From XN24 sp964462675 (lineage in GTDB: Bacteria; Pseudomonadota; Gammaproteobacteria; Steroidobacterales; XN24): a stretch of DNA of 64,000 nt. The notes under the pieces were generated by a model. That model was not told the DNA's origin and did not search any database. It saw nothing but the letters and a program-made list of their open reading frames with translations. Shown here one piece after another: positions 1 to 7,237 of the stretch; the stretch's first letter is position 1, and every line of letters begins with the position of its first letter. The stretch covers positions 1 to 64,000 of the forward strand of contig CAYWYS010000014.1 in NCBI GenBank assembly GCA_964462675.1. The letters are read 5' to 3'. A program made the translations under genes and the position numbers.

Positions 1-42
1 ATCGAGAAGAACGCGCTGAGCGTCTCGAACCTCGACGTTTGA
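1..42 (+). CDS. C-terminal end of an unidentified protein (partial)
   Basis: The first 42 bases read as 13 codons and a TGA stop in frame 1, ending Ser-Asn-Leu-Asp-Val. The gene would begin left of the window. The codons have the G/C-rich third positions seen elsewhere here, but 13 codons are too few to assign a family or to exclude a chance reading. Confidence 0.35.
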   Translation: MEKNALSVSNLDV

Positions 43-53
43 CGCCTCGAAAA

Positions 54-143
54 CTCTCTGCGTCTCCGCGCTTCGGCGCCTCTGCGGGCCGGGTGTGTTT
101 CCCGCAGAGACGCAGGCCTGGCAGAACGCCGTATTTTGTATAC
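54..143 (+). repeat. Composite repeat copy A: CTCTGCG hairpin plus GTATTTTGTATAC
   Basis: A stretch built from TCTGCGTC-type octamers folds back on itself: CCTCTGCGGG near 79-88 pairs with CCCGCAGAG at 101-109 across a short G/T-rich loop. It is followed by GTATTTTGTATAC at 131-143. The same order of elements recurs at 948-1047. No coding frame spans it. It looks like a dispersed intergenic repeat rather than a terminator, since no T-run follows. Confidence 0.6.
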
Positions 144-253
144 CAACTACGCGGCAGCAATTAATTCTGTTAAGATTTTTGGCCGTGACCCTCGCGTAAT
201 TCGTTCTTCGTTTCAGGACATCTGCGGGTCGCTGAGGGAGGCATTAGGCACCA

Positions 254-568
254 ATGCTGATACTCCTCGGACTCTGTCTGATTGGCCTGTCCGTCCTCCT
301 GCTCGTGCTTGCCTTTGCGGTGCGTTTCGCTGGCGAGTCGAAGCCGCTCAACTTGATCGACTACTCGCGTGTGGGCGACACGAGCGCGCTACATCGGGCT
401 GTAGGCAATCGCATGTTCCTGCTGCCGGCGCTGACATTCGCCATAGCTGCCGCTGCTCTGCACAGCCAACAGGCATTCCTTATTGCCGCGTGCGTTGGCA
501 CTATACTGCTCATCGCCGCGTTTGCTTGGATACTGCATGCTGCTTCGGCCTTCCAACGCAGCGCGTAA
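254..568 (+). CDS. Small hypothetical membrane protein
   Basis: A 104-residue protein starting ATG about 12 bases after AGGGAGG. It has a strongly hydrophobic N-terminal helix (about residues 2-23), a polar stretch with Tyr-Ser-Arg-Val followed by Ala-Leu-His-Arg, and two more hydrophobic helices (about 51-70 and 73-96), so probably three membrane segments. I do not recognise a named family. Third-position GC is somewhat lower than in flanking housekeeping genes. It stands alone between two copies of a palindromic repeat (54-143 and 948-1047). A real but uncharacterised gene is the most likely reading. Confidence 0.6.
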   Translation: MLILLGLCLIGLSVLLLVLAFAVRFAGESKPLNLIDYSRVGDTSALHRAVGNRMFLLPALTFAIAAAALHSQQAFLIAACVGTILLIAAFAWILHAASAFQRSA

Positions 569-947
569 CTGCGCACTTCACCGGAGCAGACTGGCTGACC
601 CGAACGACCGGCACTAGAAGCCGCTGCCGGTGTCCGGCCAATCCCACGTGGGCGCTTCGCACGCCAGCTCTCCGCTGACCCATGCCTGGCCCCGAGTCGG
701 CGCCGCCTCGACAGATGATGTTGCACCGAAGTAGCCTGGTGCCAAGGCATCTGAGACCAATGTAGGCCAGTGCCACGCCAACTGAGAGAGCCGCCGACGG
801 TCGTCTCATTTGTCGTGTCTAACCTATTGATTCACGCACCACCCTGGGACAAGCGGACTGATTCCCTACAGCGGCATTCACTCGTGATCGGCCCTGATCC
901 GCCCTGATCGGCGCTGTTGCCCCCAATTTAGCCGAACCTCTAGATCC
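569..947. other. Non-coding stretch with a short tandem repeat
   Basis: No convincing gene is visible between the small membrane protein and the second composite repeat; open frames here have no family features. The only structure I see is three tandem 10-base units of the form TGATCSGCSC at 885-914. Confidence 0.5.
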
Positions 948-1047
948 CTCCGCGTCTCCGCGGGCCCGAAGTAAGTCTCCCGCAGAGACACAGAGACACA
1001 GAGACACAGAGACGCAGAGATGCAGAGGTACACAGTATTGTGTATAC
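948..1047 (+). repeat. Composite repeat copy B: CGCGTCTCCGCGGG hairpin, CAGAGACA array, GTATTGTGTATAC
   Basis: It has the same order of parts as the copy at 54-143. An arm with CGTCTCCGCGGG faces CCCGCAGAG, followed here by about five CAGAGACA/CAGAGACG octamers and then GTATTGTGTATAC at 1035-1047. The last part also forms an imperfect palindrome, GGTACACA against TGTGTATACC. It ends at the stop end of plsC on the other strand. Confidence 0.6.
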
Positions 1048-1797
1048 CTATGAGGGACATCCTCCTGATTTGGCAGGGTTTTGCTGTCTCCCAGGGCTGA
1101 TCCGGCGGACCGTCGCCTCGATCCAGTCGCGGGCCCGCTGCGTGATCTCTTCGTTGCTCAGCCCGGCGGTATCGATCGGCGCACCGATGACCACCCGGAT
1201 CGTTCCGGGTCGCTTCAGGAAGCTGCGTCGCGGCCAGAAGTCCCCGGCGTTATGCGCGACCGGCACGAGTGGCCGGCCGGCGGCCTTGGCCAGTGCGGCG
1301 CCGCTGATGCCGAATCGCCGCGCCTGGCCGGGTAGCACGCGCGTGCCCTCGGGATAGATGACGACGCACAGCCCCGCATCGAGCCGTGCCTTGCCCTGGG
1401 TCATGACTTGCTTGACCGCGCTGCGCCCCGCCTTGCGGTTGATGGCGATCGGTCGCATGAACGCCATGCCCCAGCCGAAGAACGGCAACCACATCAGTTC
1501 GCGCTTGATGACCCAGGTCTGCCGGGGAAAGATCATTGCGCCCGCCATCGTCTCGAACACCGACTCGTGCTTCCAGTAGAGCACGGCGGGCGTCGAGGGG
1601 ATGTGCTCGGCGCCCTCGACCTCGAAGCGCAGCCCGCAGAGCTTGTCGAGCAGCCACAGGTTGACGACCGCCCACCTGAGCGCGGCCCGGTAGCACACGC
1701 GGTGACCAAACGGCCCGAGCAGCACCACGGCAGTCGCATAGAACGGCGTCGACAGGAACAGGAATACCGTGAACAGGAATGAGCGGAGCCAGATCAA
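1048..1797 (-). CDS. plsC: 1-acyl-sn-glycerol-3-phosphate acyltransferase (PlsC family)
   Basis: A 249-residue membrane-bound acyltransferase that transfers a fatty acyl group to lysophosphatidic acid, giving phosphatidic acid for phospholipid synthesis. An N-terminal hydrophobic helix (about 5-28) is followed by the catalytic block KHESVFE (His77, Glu82; the HX4E form of the usual HX4D) and the phosphate-binding block YPEGTR. Length is normal for the family. It lies 15 bases after glyS on the same strand and is probably co-transcribed. In many relatives gmhB sits between glyS and plsC; it is not present here. The C-terminal tail is polar and variable. Confidence 0.88.
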   Translation of the reverse strand: MIWLRSFLFTVFLFLSTPFYATAVVLLGPFGHRVCYRAALRWAVVNLWLLDKLCGLRFEVEGAEHIPSTPAVLYWKHESVFETMAGAMIFPRQTWVIKRELMWLPFFGWGMAFMRPIAINRKAGRSAVKQVMTQGKARLDAGLCVVIYPEGTRVLPGQARRFGISGAALAKAAGRPLVPVAHNAGDFWPRRSFLKRPGTIRVVIGAPIDTAGLSNEEITQRARDWIEATVRRISPGRQQNPAKSGGCPS

Positions 1798-1812
1798 CGG
1801 CCCGTCCCCGCC

Positions 1813-3903
1813 TCAGGTCGCACCGGCCCCAAGCCTCGACACGTCGGCGATGCCCATGAACAGCTCGCGTAGCCCGGTCAGCAGCGCCAGGCGGTTGGCC
1901 CGCAGCTTCGGGTCCGGGTCCATGACCAATACCTCGTCGAAAAACCGATCCACGACCTCGCGCAGCGTCGCAAGCCGCACCAGGCTCTCGCGGTAACGTC
2001 TTGCCGCGACGAGCGGCCGGACCTCGCCCAAGAGGCCTTGCACCCGCTCGTGCAAGGCGCGCTCGGCAGCCTCGCTGAACAGCGCGGGATCGACGGCGCC
2101 GGGGGCGTCCGCGTCGCCCTGCCGGAGGATGTTCGCAATGCGCTTGTTGGCCGCCGCGAGCGCCGCCGCCGCGTCGAGCTGCACGAACTCCAGCACCGCG
2201 ACCAGGCGCTGGTGGAAGTCGACCAGCGAGGCCGGCTGCCGCGCAAGCACCGCCTCGAAGGTGTCATGCTGCGCCACGACGGTGCCGGCGCCGTCGAGGT
2301 AATAGCCGCGCAGGCGATCGAACACGAAGGCCACGATCTCGTCGGGCAGGCCGGCGGCGCTCTCGACGGGCTGGGCGGCCACCGCCGCGGCAAGCAGCAT
2401 CGGCAGGTCGAGATCGAGCTCGCATTCGACCAGGATCCTGATCGCGCCGAGCGCCGCACGCCTGATGCCGAACGGGTCGCGATTGCCGGTCGGCCGCTGC
2501 CCGATGACGAACGCCCCGGCGATCGTGTCGAGCTTGTCGGCCAGCGCCAGCACGCGCCCGGTCGGGGTGGCGGGCAGCCGGTCGCCGGCGAACTTCGGCA
2601 GGTACTGTTCCTCGATGGCAATCGCCACTTCCTCGGCTTCGCCATCGGCGAGCGCGTAATAGCGCCCCATGATCCCCTGCAGCTCCGGAAATTCGCCGAC
2701 CATCGAGCTGACGAGGTCGCACTTGGCCAGCAACGAAGCCCGTTCGACGGGCGCCGGATCGACGCCGACAAGGCCGGCGATCCGCGCCGCCAGCGCGCCG
2801 ACCCGGGTGCGCTTGGCGCCGATGCTGCCGAGTTTCTTCTGGAACACGATGTCGTCGAGCGCCGCGACCCGTGCCGCCAACGGCGTGCGGCGGTCCTGGT
2901 CCCAGAAGAATGCCGCATCCGCCAGCCGCGGACGCACGACGCGCTCATTGCCCTGCCGGATCGCGTCCGGCGTCGGGCTGTCGAGATTGCTGATCGTGAT
3001 GAAGCGCGCCAGCAGCCGTCCGTCCTTGCCGCGCAGCGGGAAATAGCGCTGGTGGTCCTGCAGCGTGGCGACCAGCACTTCCTCGGGCAGCTCGAGAAAC
3101 CGGGTCTCGAACGCGCCGGCGACCGGCACCGGCCACTCGACCAGCGCCGTGACTTCGTCTAGCAGCGCGGGATCGAGCACCAGCCGGCCGCCATGCTCTC
3201 CGGCGGCCGTGTCGGCCTGGATGCGGATCCGTTCGCGCCGCGCCTCGAAGGACGCGATCACGAAGCCCTCGTCCTCGAGGCGCTGCGGGTATTCCACCGG
3301 GCCGGCCAGTTCGATCGGCTGCGTTGCCATGAAGCGGTGGCCGCGGGTGGTCCGTCCGGCCTCGATACCGAACAGCCGGCACGGCACGACCTCCGTGCCG
3401 AGCAGCATGACCAGCCAGTGCACGGGCCGAACGAACTCCGCCTCGGCCGCGCCCCAGCGCATGCGCCGCGGCACCGGCAGCGCCGCCAAGGCGCTCTCGA
3501 CGAGCCCGGGCAGCAGCGCCGCCGCGGTCGCGCCGGCCTCGGTCTTGTGCGCGTAGACATAGACGCCCTTGCCTTCCGCCTGCTCGACCAGCGTGTCCAG
3601 CGACACACCCGCGGTGGCGGCGAACTTCTCCGCGGCGCGGGTCCACGCGCCATCGACGCGCGCCACGCTGGCCGGTGGCCCGCGCAGCACGACCTGCTGG
3701 TCTGCCTGGCGCGTCTCGAGGCGGTGGACCTTGACGGCGAGTCGCCGCGGCGTGGCAAAACTCTCGACCTCGCCGTGTGCGAGGCGGGCCTCGGCGAGTC
3801 GCGCGACGAGGCCGTCGCGCAGCGCCGCGGCGAGCGTCGGCAATGCTTTCGGCGGCAGCTCCTCGGTGCCGATCTCGACCAGCAGGTCGGCGCGCTCAGC
3901 CAT
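1813..3903 (-). CDS. glyS: Glycine--tRNA ligase beta subunit
   Basis: The 696-residue beta chain of the tetrameric (alpha2-beta2) glycyl-tRNA synthetase, which binds tRNA and with GlyQ charges tRNA-Gly in the cytoplasm. The N-terminus MAERADLLVEIGTEELPP is diagnostic. A full-length HD-like and anticodon-binding C-terminal half follows. The start at 3903 was chosen from this conserved N-terminus; the open frame extends about 54 codons further upstream, but that part lies inside glyQ and is non-conserved arginine-rich sequence. The start overlaps the glyQ stop by 8 bases, which suggests translational coupling. Confidence 0.97.
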   Translation of the reverse strand: MAERADLLVEIGTEELPPKALPTLAAALRDGLVARLAEARLAHGEVESFATPRRLAVKVHRLETRQADQQVVLRGPPASVARVDGAWTRAAEKFAATAGVSLDTLVEQAEGKGVYVYAHKTEAGATAAALLPGLVESALAALPVPRRMRWGAAEAEFVRPVHWLVMLLGTEVVPCRLFGIEAGRTTRGHRFMATQPIELAGPVEYPQRLEDEGFVIASFEARRERIRIQADTAAGEHGGRLVLDPALLDEVTALVEWPVPVAGAFETRFLELPEEVLVATLQDHQRYFPLRGKDGRLLARFITISNLDSPTPDAIRQGNERVVRPRLADAAFFWDQDRRTPLAARVAALDDIVFQKKLGSIGAKRTRVGALAARIAGLVGVDPAPVERASLLAKCDLVSSMVGEFPELQGIMGRYYALADGEAEEVAIAIEEQYLPKFAGDRLPATPTGRVLALADKLDTIAGAFVIGQRPTGNRDPFGIRRAALGAIRILVECELDLDLPMLLAAAVAAQPVESAAGLPDEIVAFVFDRLRGYYLDGAGTVVAQHDTFEAVLARQPASLVDFHQRLVAVLEFVQLDAAAALAAANKRIANILRQGDADAPGAVDPALFSEAAERALHERVQGLLGEVRPLVAARRYRESLVRLATLREVVDRFFDEVLVMDPDPKLRANRLALLTGLRELFMGIADVSRLGAGAT

Positions 3904-4828
3904 GCGCCGCCTCTGCCGCCTGCTGCAGCATCGGGAAACCCAGCGCCTCGCGGCTGGCGTAGTAGGCCTCGGCGACGCTGCGGGCCATGGCGCGGACGCG
4001 CAGGATGAAGCGCTGGCGCTCGGTGACCGAGATCGCGCGGCGCGCATCCAGCAGGTTGAATACATGCGAGGCCTTCAACACCTGTTCGTAGGCCGGCAGG
4101 GCGAGGCCATTGCCGAGCAGCGCCGCGCAGGCCGCCTCGTGCTCGTCGAAATGCCGGAACAGCACGGCGACGTCGGCATGCTCGAAGTTGTATGCGGACA
4201 TCTCCACCTCGTTCTGGTGGTAGACGTCGCCGTAACTGACCCGGCCGAGCGGGCCGTCGGACCAGCAGAGGTCGAACACGCTGTCGACGCCCTGCAGGTA
4301 CATCGCGATGCGCTCCAGGCCGTAGGTGATCTCGCCGGTCACGGGCCGGCAATCGAGTCCGCCGACCTGCTGGAAATAGGTGAACTGGGTGATTTCCATG
4401 CCGTTCAGCCAGACCTCCCAGCCAAGCCCCCAGGCGCCGAGCGTCGGCGATTCCCAGTTGTCCTCGACGAAGCGTATGTCGTGGACCCGCGGATCGATGC
4501 CGACGGCGCGCAGCGAGTCCAGGTACATGGCCTGGATGTCCTGTGGCGAGGGCTTGATGACGACCTGGAACTGGTAATAGTGCTGCAGCCGGAACGGGTT
4601 GTCGCCGTAACGCCCGTCGGTCGGGCGACGGCAGGGCTGCACGTACGCGGCGCTCCAGGGCTCCGGCCCGATCGCCCGCAGGAAGGTCGCCGGGTGAAAG
4701 GTGCCGGCGCCGACTTCCATATCGAGCGGTTGCAGCAGCACACAGCCCGCCCGCGCCCAGTAGCGCTGCAGCTCGAGCAGCAGATCCTGGAAGGTGGTCG
4801 GGGCCGTGCCGATGTCCGCGGAACCCAT
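3896..4828 (-). CDS. glyQ: Glycine--tRNA ligase alpha subunit
   Basis: The 310-residue catalytic alpha chain of class II glycyl-tRNA synthetase; it forms glycyl-adenylate from glycine and ATP and works with GlyS. Conserved blocks include FQDLLLELQRYWARAGC, PCRRPTDGRYGDNPFRLQ and the glycine/ATP-site region VEDNWESPTLGAWGLGWEVW. The ATG at 4828 gives the family's usual N-terminus. A TATACT -10-like hexamer is readable on the minus strand at 4862-4857, about 29 bases upstream, with no clear -35. It diverges from glnA across a regulatory region of about 290 bases. Confidence 0.97.
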   Translation of the reverse strand: MGSADIGTAPTTFQDLLLELQRYWARAGCVLLQPLDMEVGAGTFHPATFLRAIGPEPWSAAYVQPCRRPTDGRYGDNPFRLQHYYQFQVVIKPSPQDIQAMYLDSLRAVGIDPRVHDIRFVEDNWESPTLGAWGLGWEVWLNGMEITQFTYFQQVGGLDCRPVTGEITYGLERIAMYLQGVDSVFDLCWSDGPLGRVSYGDVYHQNEVEMSAYNFEHADVAVLFRHFDEHEAACAALLGNGLALPAYEQVLKASHVFNLLDARRAISVTERQRFILRVRAMARSVAEAYYASREALGFPMLQQAAEAAHG

Positions 4829-4917
4829 CGCTGTTACCGTGCTGAGAGGGCGCGCAAGTATAACCCAGCCCCCTGAAGCCCCGGGACGGTCTATTCTGGT
4901 GCAATGGACGGCGCGAG

Positions 4918-4934
4918 CGCACCATGTTGGTGCG
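4918..4934. promoter_or_regulatory. NtrC-type binding site upstream of glnA
   Basis: GCACC-N5-GGTGC forms a perfect inverted repeat (4919-4923 and 4929-4933), matching the core of the NtrC consensus TGCACC-N5-GGTGCA. It lies about 80 bases upstream of the sigma-54 promoter, a usual enhancer distance. A lone GGTGCA half-site at 4898-4903 may be a second, weak site. NtrC itself is encoded at 8306-9703. Confidence 0.75.
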
Positions 4935-5006
4935 GCGTCGAGGCCCGGAGGGGCGGCAGGGCGTTGGCGGCGCCAGTGATCCCGGGCGAACCCGCAGGTG
5001 CGCCGG

Positions 5007-5023
5007 CTGGCACGTTTCCTGCA
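5007..5023 (+). promoter_or_regulatory. Sigma-54 (RpoN) promoter of glnA
   Basis: The sequence CTGGCACGTTTCCTGCA matches the -24/-12 consensus TGGCACG-N4-TTGCA. It has the invariant GG at 5009-5010, the GC at 5021-5022 and exactly ten bases between them; one base of the -12 element differs (CTGCA for TTGCA). The predicted start of transcription is near 5034, leaving a leader of about 90 bases before the glnA ATG. Confidence 0.8.
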
Positions 5024-5122
5024 GTGCAACATTACGACCGTTTTCCTGTTTCGCCCGCCGAACCCCGGCAGCCAGTCCGGGGAGACGGGCCCCATCGCAT
5101 CCAGACTCGGAGGAATGACCTG

Positions 5123-6532
5123 ATGAAAGCCAAAGACGTGCTCGCGCTCATGAAGGAAAAGGAGGTCGCCTTCGTGGACCTTCGCTTCACCGACACCAAG
5201 GGCAAGGAGCAGCATGTAACGATTCCCGCCAGCAAGGCCGACGCCGACCTGTTCGAAGAGGGCAAGATGTTCGACGGCTCCTCCATCGCCGGCTGGAAGA
5301 GCATCAATGAGTCCGACATGATCCTGATGCCGGATCCCGCCACGGCGGTGATCGACCCGTTCTCCGAGGACACCACGCTCAACATCACCTGTGACGTCGT
5401 CGAGCCCTCCACGATGCAGGGGTACGAGCGTGACCCGCGCTCGCTCGCACAGCGCGCGGAGGCCTACCTCAAGTCCACCGGCATCGCCGACGTAGCCTAT
5501 TTCGGACCCGAGAACGAGTTTTTCATTTTCGACGACGTGCGCTGGAGCTCGGAGATGAAGGGCGTCTCCTACCAGATCGACTCCTCGGAGGCCGGCTGGA
5601 ACTCGGAGAAGATCTACGCCGACGGCAACTTCGGTCATCGCCCGACCATCAAGGGCGGCTATTTCCCAGTGCCGCCGGTGGATTCGCTGCACGACATCCG
5701 TTCCGCGATGTGCCTGGTGCTCGCGGACATGGGTCTCGACCCGGAAGTGCATCACCATGAAGTGGCGACAGCCGGGCAGTGCGAGATCGGCGTGGCATTT
5801 GGTTCGCTGGTCAAGAAGGCCGACGAGGTCCAGAAGCTCAAATACGCCGTCTGGAACGTTGCCCAGGGCTACGGCAAGACCGCGACCTTCATGCCGAAGC
5901 CCCTGGTCGGCGACAACGGCAGCGGCATGCACGTGCACCAGTCGCTGGCGAAGGATGGCAAGAACCTGTTCACCGGCGAGGAGTACGGCGGCCTGTCCGA
6001 GCTCGCGCTCTACTATATCGGCGGCATCATCAAGCATGCGCGTGCGCTGAACGCCTTCACCAACCCGTCGACCAACAGCTACAAGCGGCTGGTGCCGGGC
6101 TTCGAGGCGCCGGTCAAGCTGGCGTACTCGGCGCGCAACCGCTCCGCCTCGATCCGCATCCCGTACATCCCGAATCCGAAGGGGCGCCGCATCGAGGTGC
6201 GCTTCCCCGACTCGACTGCGAATCCCTATTTCGCGTTCGCCGCGATGATGCTGGCCGGCCTCGACGGCATCCAGAACCGCATCCACCCGGGCGACCCGAT
6301 GGACAAGGACCTGTACGACCTGCCGGCCGAGGAGTCGAAGAGCATCCCGGAGGTCTGCTATTCGCTCGAGGAAGCGCTCAACGCGCTCGACAAGGACCGT
6401 GGCTTCCTGACGGCCGGCGGCGTGTTCACCGACGACCTGATCGATGCCTACATCAAGCTGAAGATGGCGGACGTGACGCGGCTGCGCATGACGACGCACC
6501 CGGTCGAGTTCGACATGTATTACAGCGTCTGA
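5123..6532 (+). CDS. glnA: Glutamine synthetase, type I
   Basis: A 469-residue cytoplasmic dodecameric enzyme that makes glutamine from glutamate, ammonia and ATP. Typical GSI blocks are present: MFDGSSIAGWKSINESDM, the metal site GPENEFFIFD, the ammonia/glutamate region NGSGMHVHQS, and the adenylylation loop KDLYDLPAEE whose Tyr is the GlnE target. The ATG at 5123 follows GGAGGA at 5109-5114 by eight bases and restores the standard N-terminus MKAKDVLALMKE; an ATG at 5114 reads only two codons before a stop. Expression should be NtrC/RpoN-controlled (sites at 4918 and 5007). A strong terminator follows at 6553. Confidence 0.98.
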   Translation: MKAKDVLALMKEKEVAFVDLRFTDTKGKEQHVTIPASKADADLFEEGKMFDGSSIAGWKSINESDMILMPDPATAVIDPFSEDTTLNITCDVVEPSTMQGYERDPRSLAQRAEAYLKSTGIADVAYFGPENEFFIFDDVRWSSEMKGVSYQIDSSEAGWNSEKIYADGNFGHRPTIKGGYFPVPPVDSLHDIRSAMCLVLADMGLDPEVHHHEVATAGQCEIGVAFGSLVKKADEVQKLKYAVWNVAQGYGKTATFMPKPLVGDNGSGMHVHQSLAKDGKNLFTGEEYGGLSELALYYIGGIIKHARALNAFTNPSTNSYKRLVPGFEAPVKLAYSARNRSASIRIPYIPNPKGRRIEVRFPDSTANPYFAFAAMMLAGLDGIQNRIHPGDPMDKDLYDLPAEESKSIPEVCYSLEEALNALDKDRGFLTAGGVFTDDLIDAYIKLKMADVTRLRMTTHPVEFDMYYSV

Positions 6533-6552
6533 CGAGTCTGGAGGACGCGCTT

Positions 6553-6587
6553 CGGGCGGCGGGCGCAAACCCGCCGCCCGCTTTTTT
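6553..6587 (+). terminator. Rho-independent terminator after glnA
   Basis: A perfect 11-bp GC stem (CGGGCGGCGGG at 6553-6563 with CCCGCCGCCCG at 6570-6580) with a six-base loop is followed by C and six T residues (6582-6587), 20 bases after the glnA stop. It should separate most glnA transcripts from the downstream DUF4124-ntrBC genes. Confidence 0.92.
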
Positions 6588-6649
6588 GTCAGCGGGGCAT
6601 CTCCGCGGCTATGCTTGGATACCATTGGGCCGCTGCTGGAGAGCCTCCG

Positions 6650-7237
6650 ATGCGCTGGATATTGATGGTGCTGCTGGGTTTCTACGCGAGCGGGACGACG
6701 GCGAGCGAGATGTGGCGCTGGGTGGACGAGCGCGGCGTCGTGCATTTCTCGGATCGCCCTCATCCGGGCGCCGAGCGGGTGGACGTCCAGCCCGCCCAGA
6801 CCTTCACGGCGCCCGTGACGCCGCCGCCGGCCGGGGCGGAGCCCGCCGCGCCCGCCGCGCCCGCCGCGCCTGCCGACAACCGCAGGCCCGCGGCCGGGTA
6901 TTCGCGGCTCAGCATCGTCGCCCCGACTGCGGGAGAGACGCTGTGGAACATTGGCGGGGAACTCAATGTGCAGCTCGCGCTGGAGCCCCAGCTGGCCAGC
7001 GGGCATGAACTGCAGCTGTATCTCAATGGCGAGCGCGTCGAAGGCATACCCCAGGGCGTCGCCCAGTTCACGATCGGCAACGTGTTCCGCGGGGAGAACA
7101 CCCTGCGGGCCTCGATCGTCGATGCCCAGGGGCGCGAGCTCGTCTCCAGCGGGGCGGTGGTGTTCTATGTCCAGCAGACCTCCATCCAGAATCCGGCCAC
7201 AGGGCCGCGCCCGCAGCCCCGCCCCGTTGGGCGCTGA
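6650..7237 (+). CDS. DUF4124 domain-containing periplasmic protein
   Basis: A 195-residue protein with a signal peptide (about 1-19, ending TTASE) followed by the short DUF4124 motif, here EMWRWVDERGVVHFSDRPH, which is common in gammaproteobacterial envelope proteins. A Pro/Ala-rich linker then leads to a beta-rich C-terminal half (about 85-180) ending VVFYVQQTS. The start at 6650 follows GGAGAG and begins the hydrophobic leader. A gene of this type between glnA and ntrB is common in gammaproteobacteria; its molecular role is unknown to me. Confidence 0.85.
   Translation: MRWILMVLLGFYASGTTASEMWRWVDERGVVHFSDRPHPGAERVDVQPAQTFTAPVTPPPAGAEPAAPAAPAAPADNRRPAAGYSRLSIVAPTAGETLWNIGGELNVQLALEPQLASGHELQLYLNGERVEGIPQGVAQFTIGNVFRGENTLRASIVDAQGRELVSSGAVVFYVQQTSIQNPATGPRPQPRPVGR

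Noticed and set aside
136..678. A 180-codon open frame over the small membrane gene
   Set aside because: It is Cys/Arg-rich, has no family features and overlaps the more credible 254-568 gene in another frame.
54..1047. Repeat pair considered as integron attC sites
   Set aside because: The core GTTRRRY/RYYYAAC boxes are not present and no integrase is nearby.
2038..3162. Long plus-strand open frame opposite glyS
   Set aside because: It mirrors a certain glyS coding region; open antisense frames are expected at this GC content.
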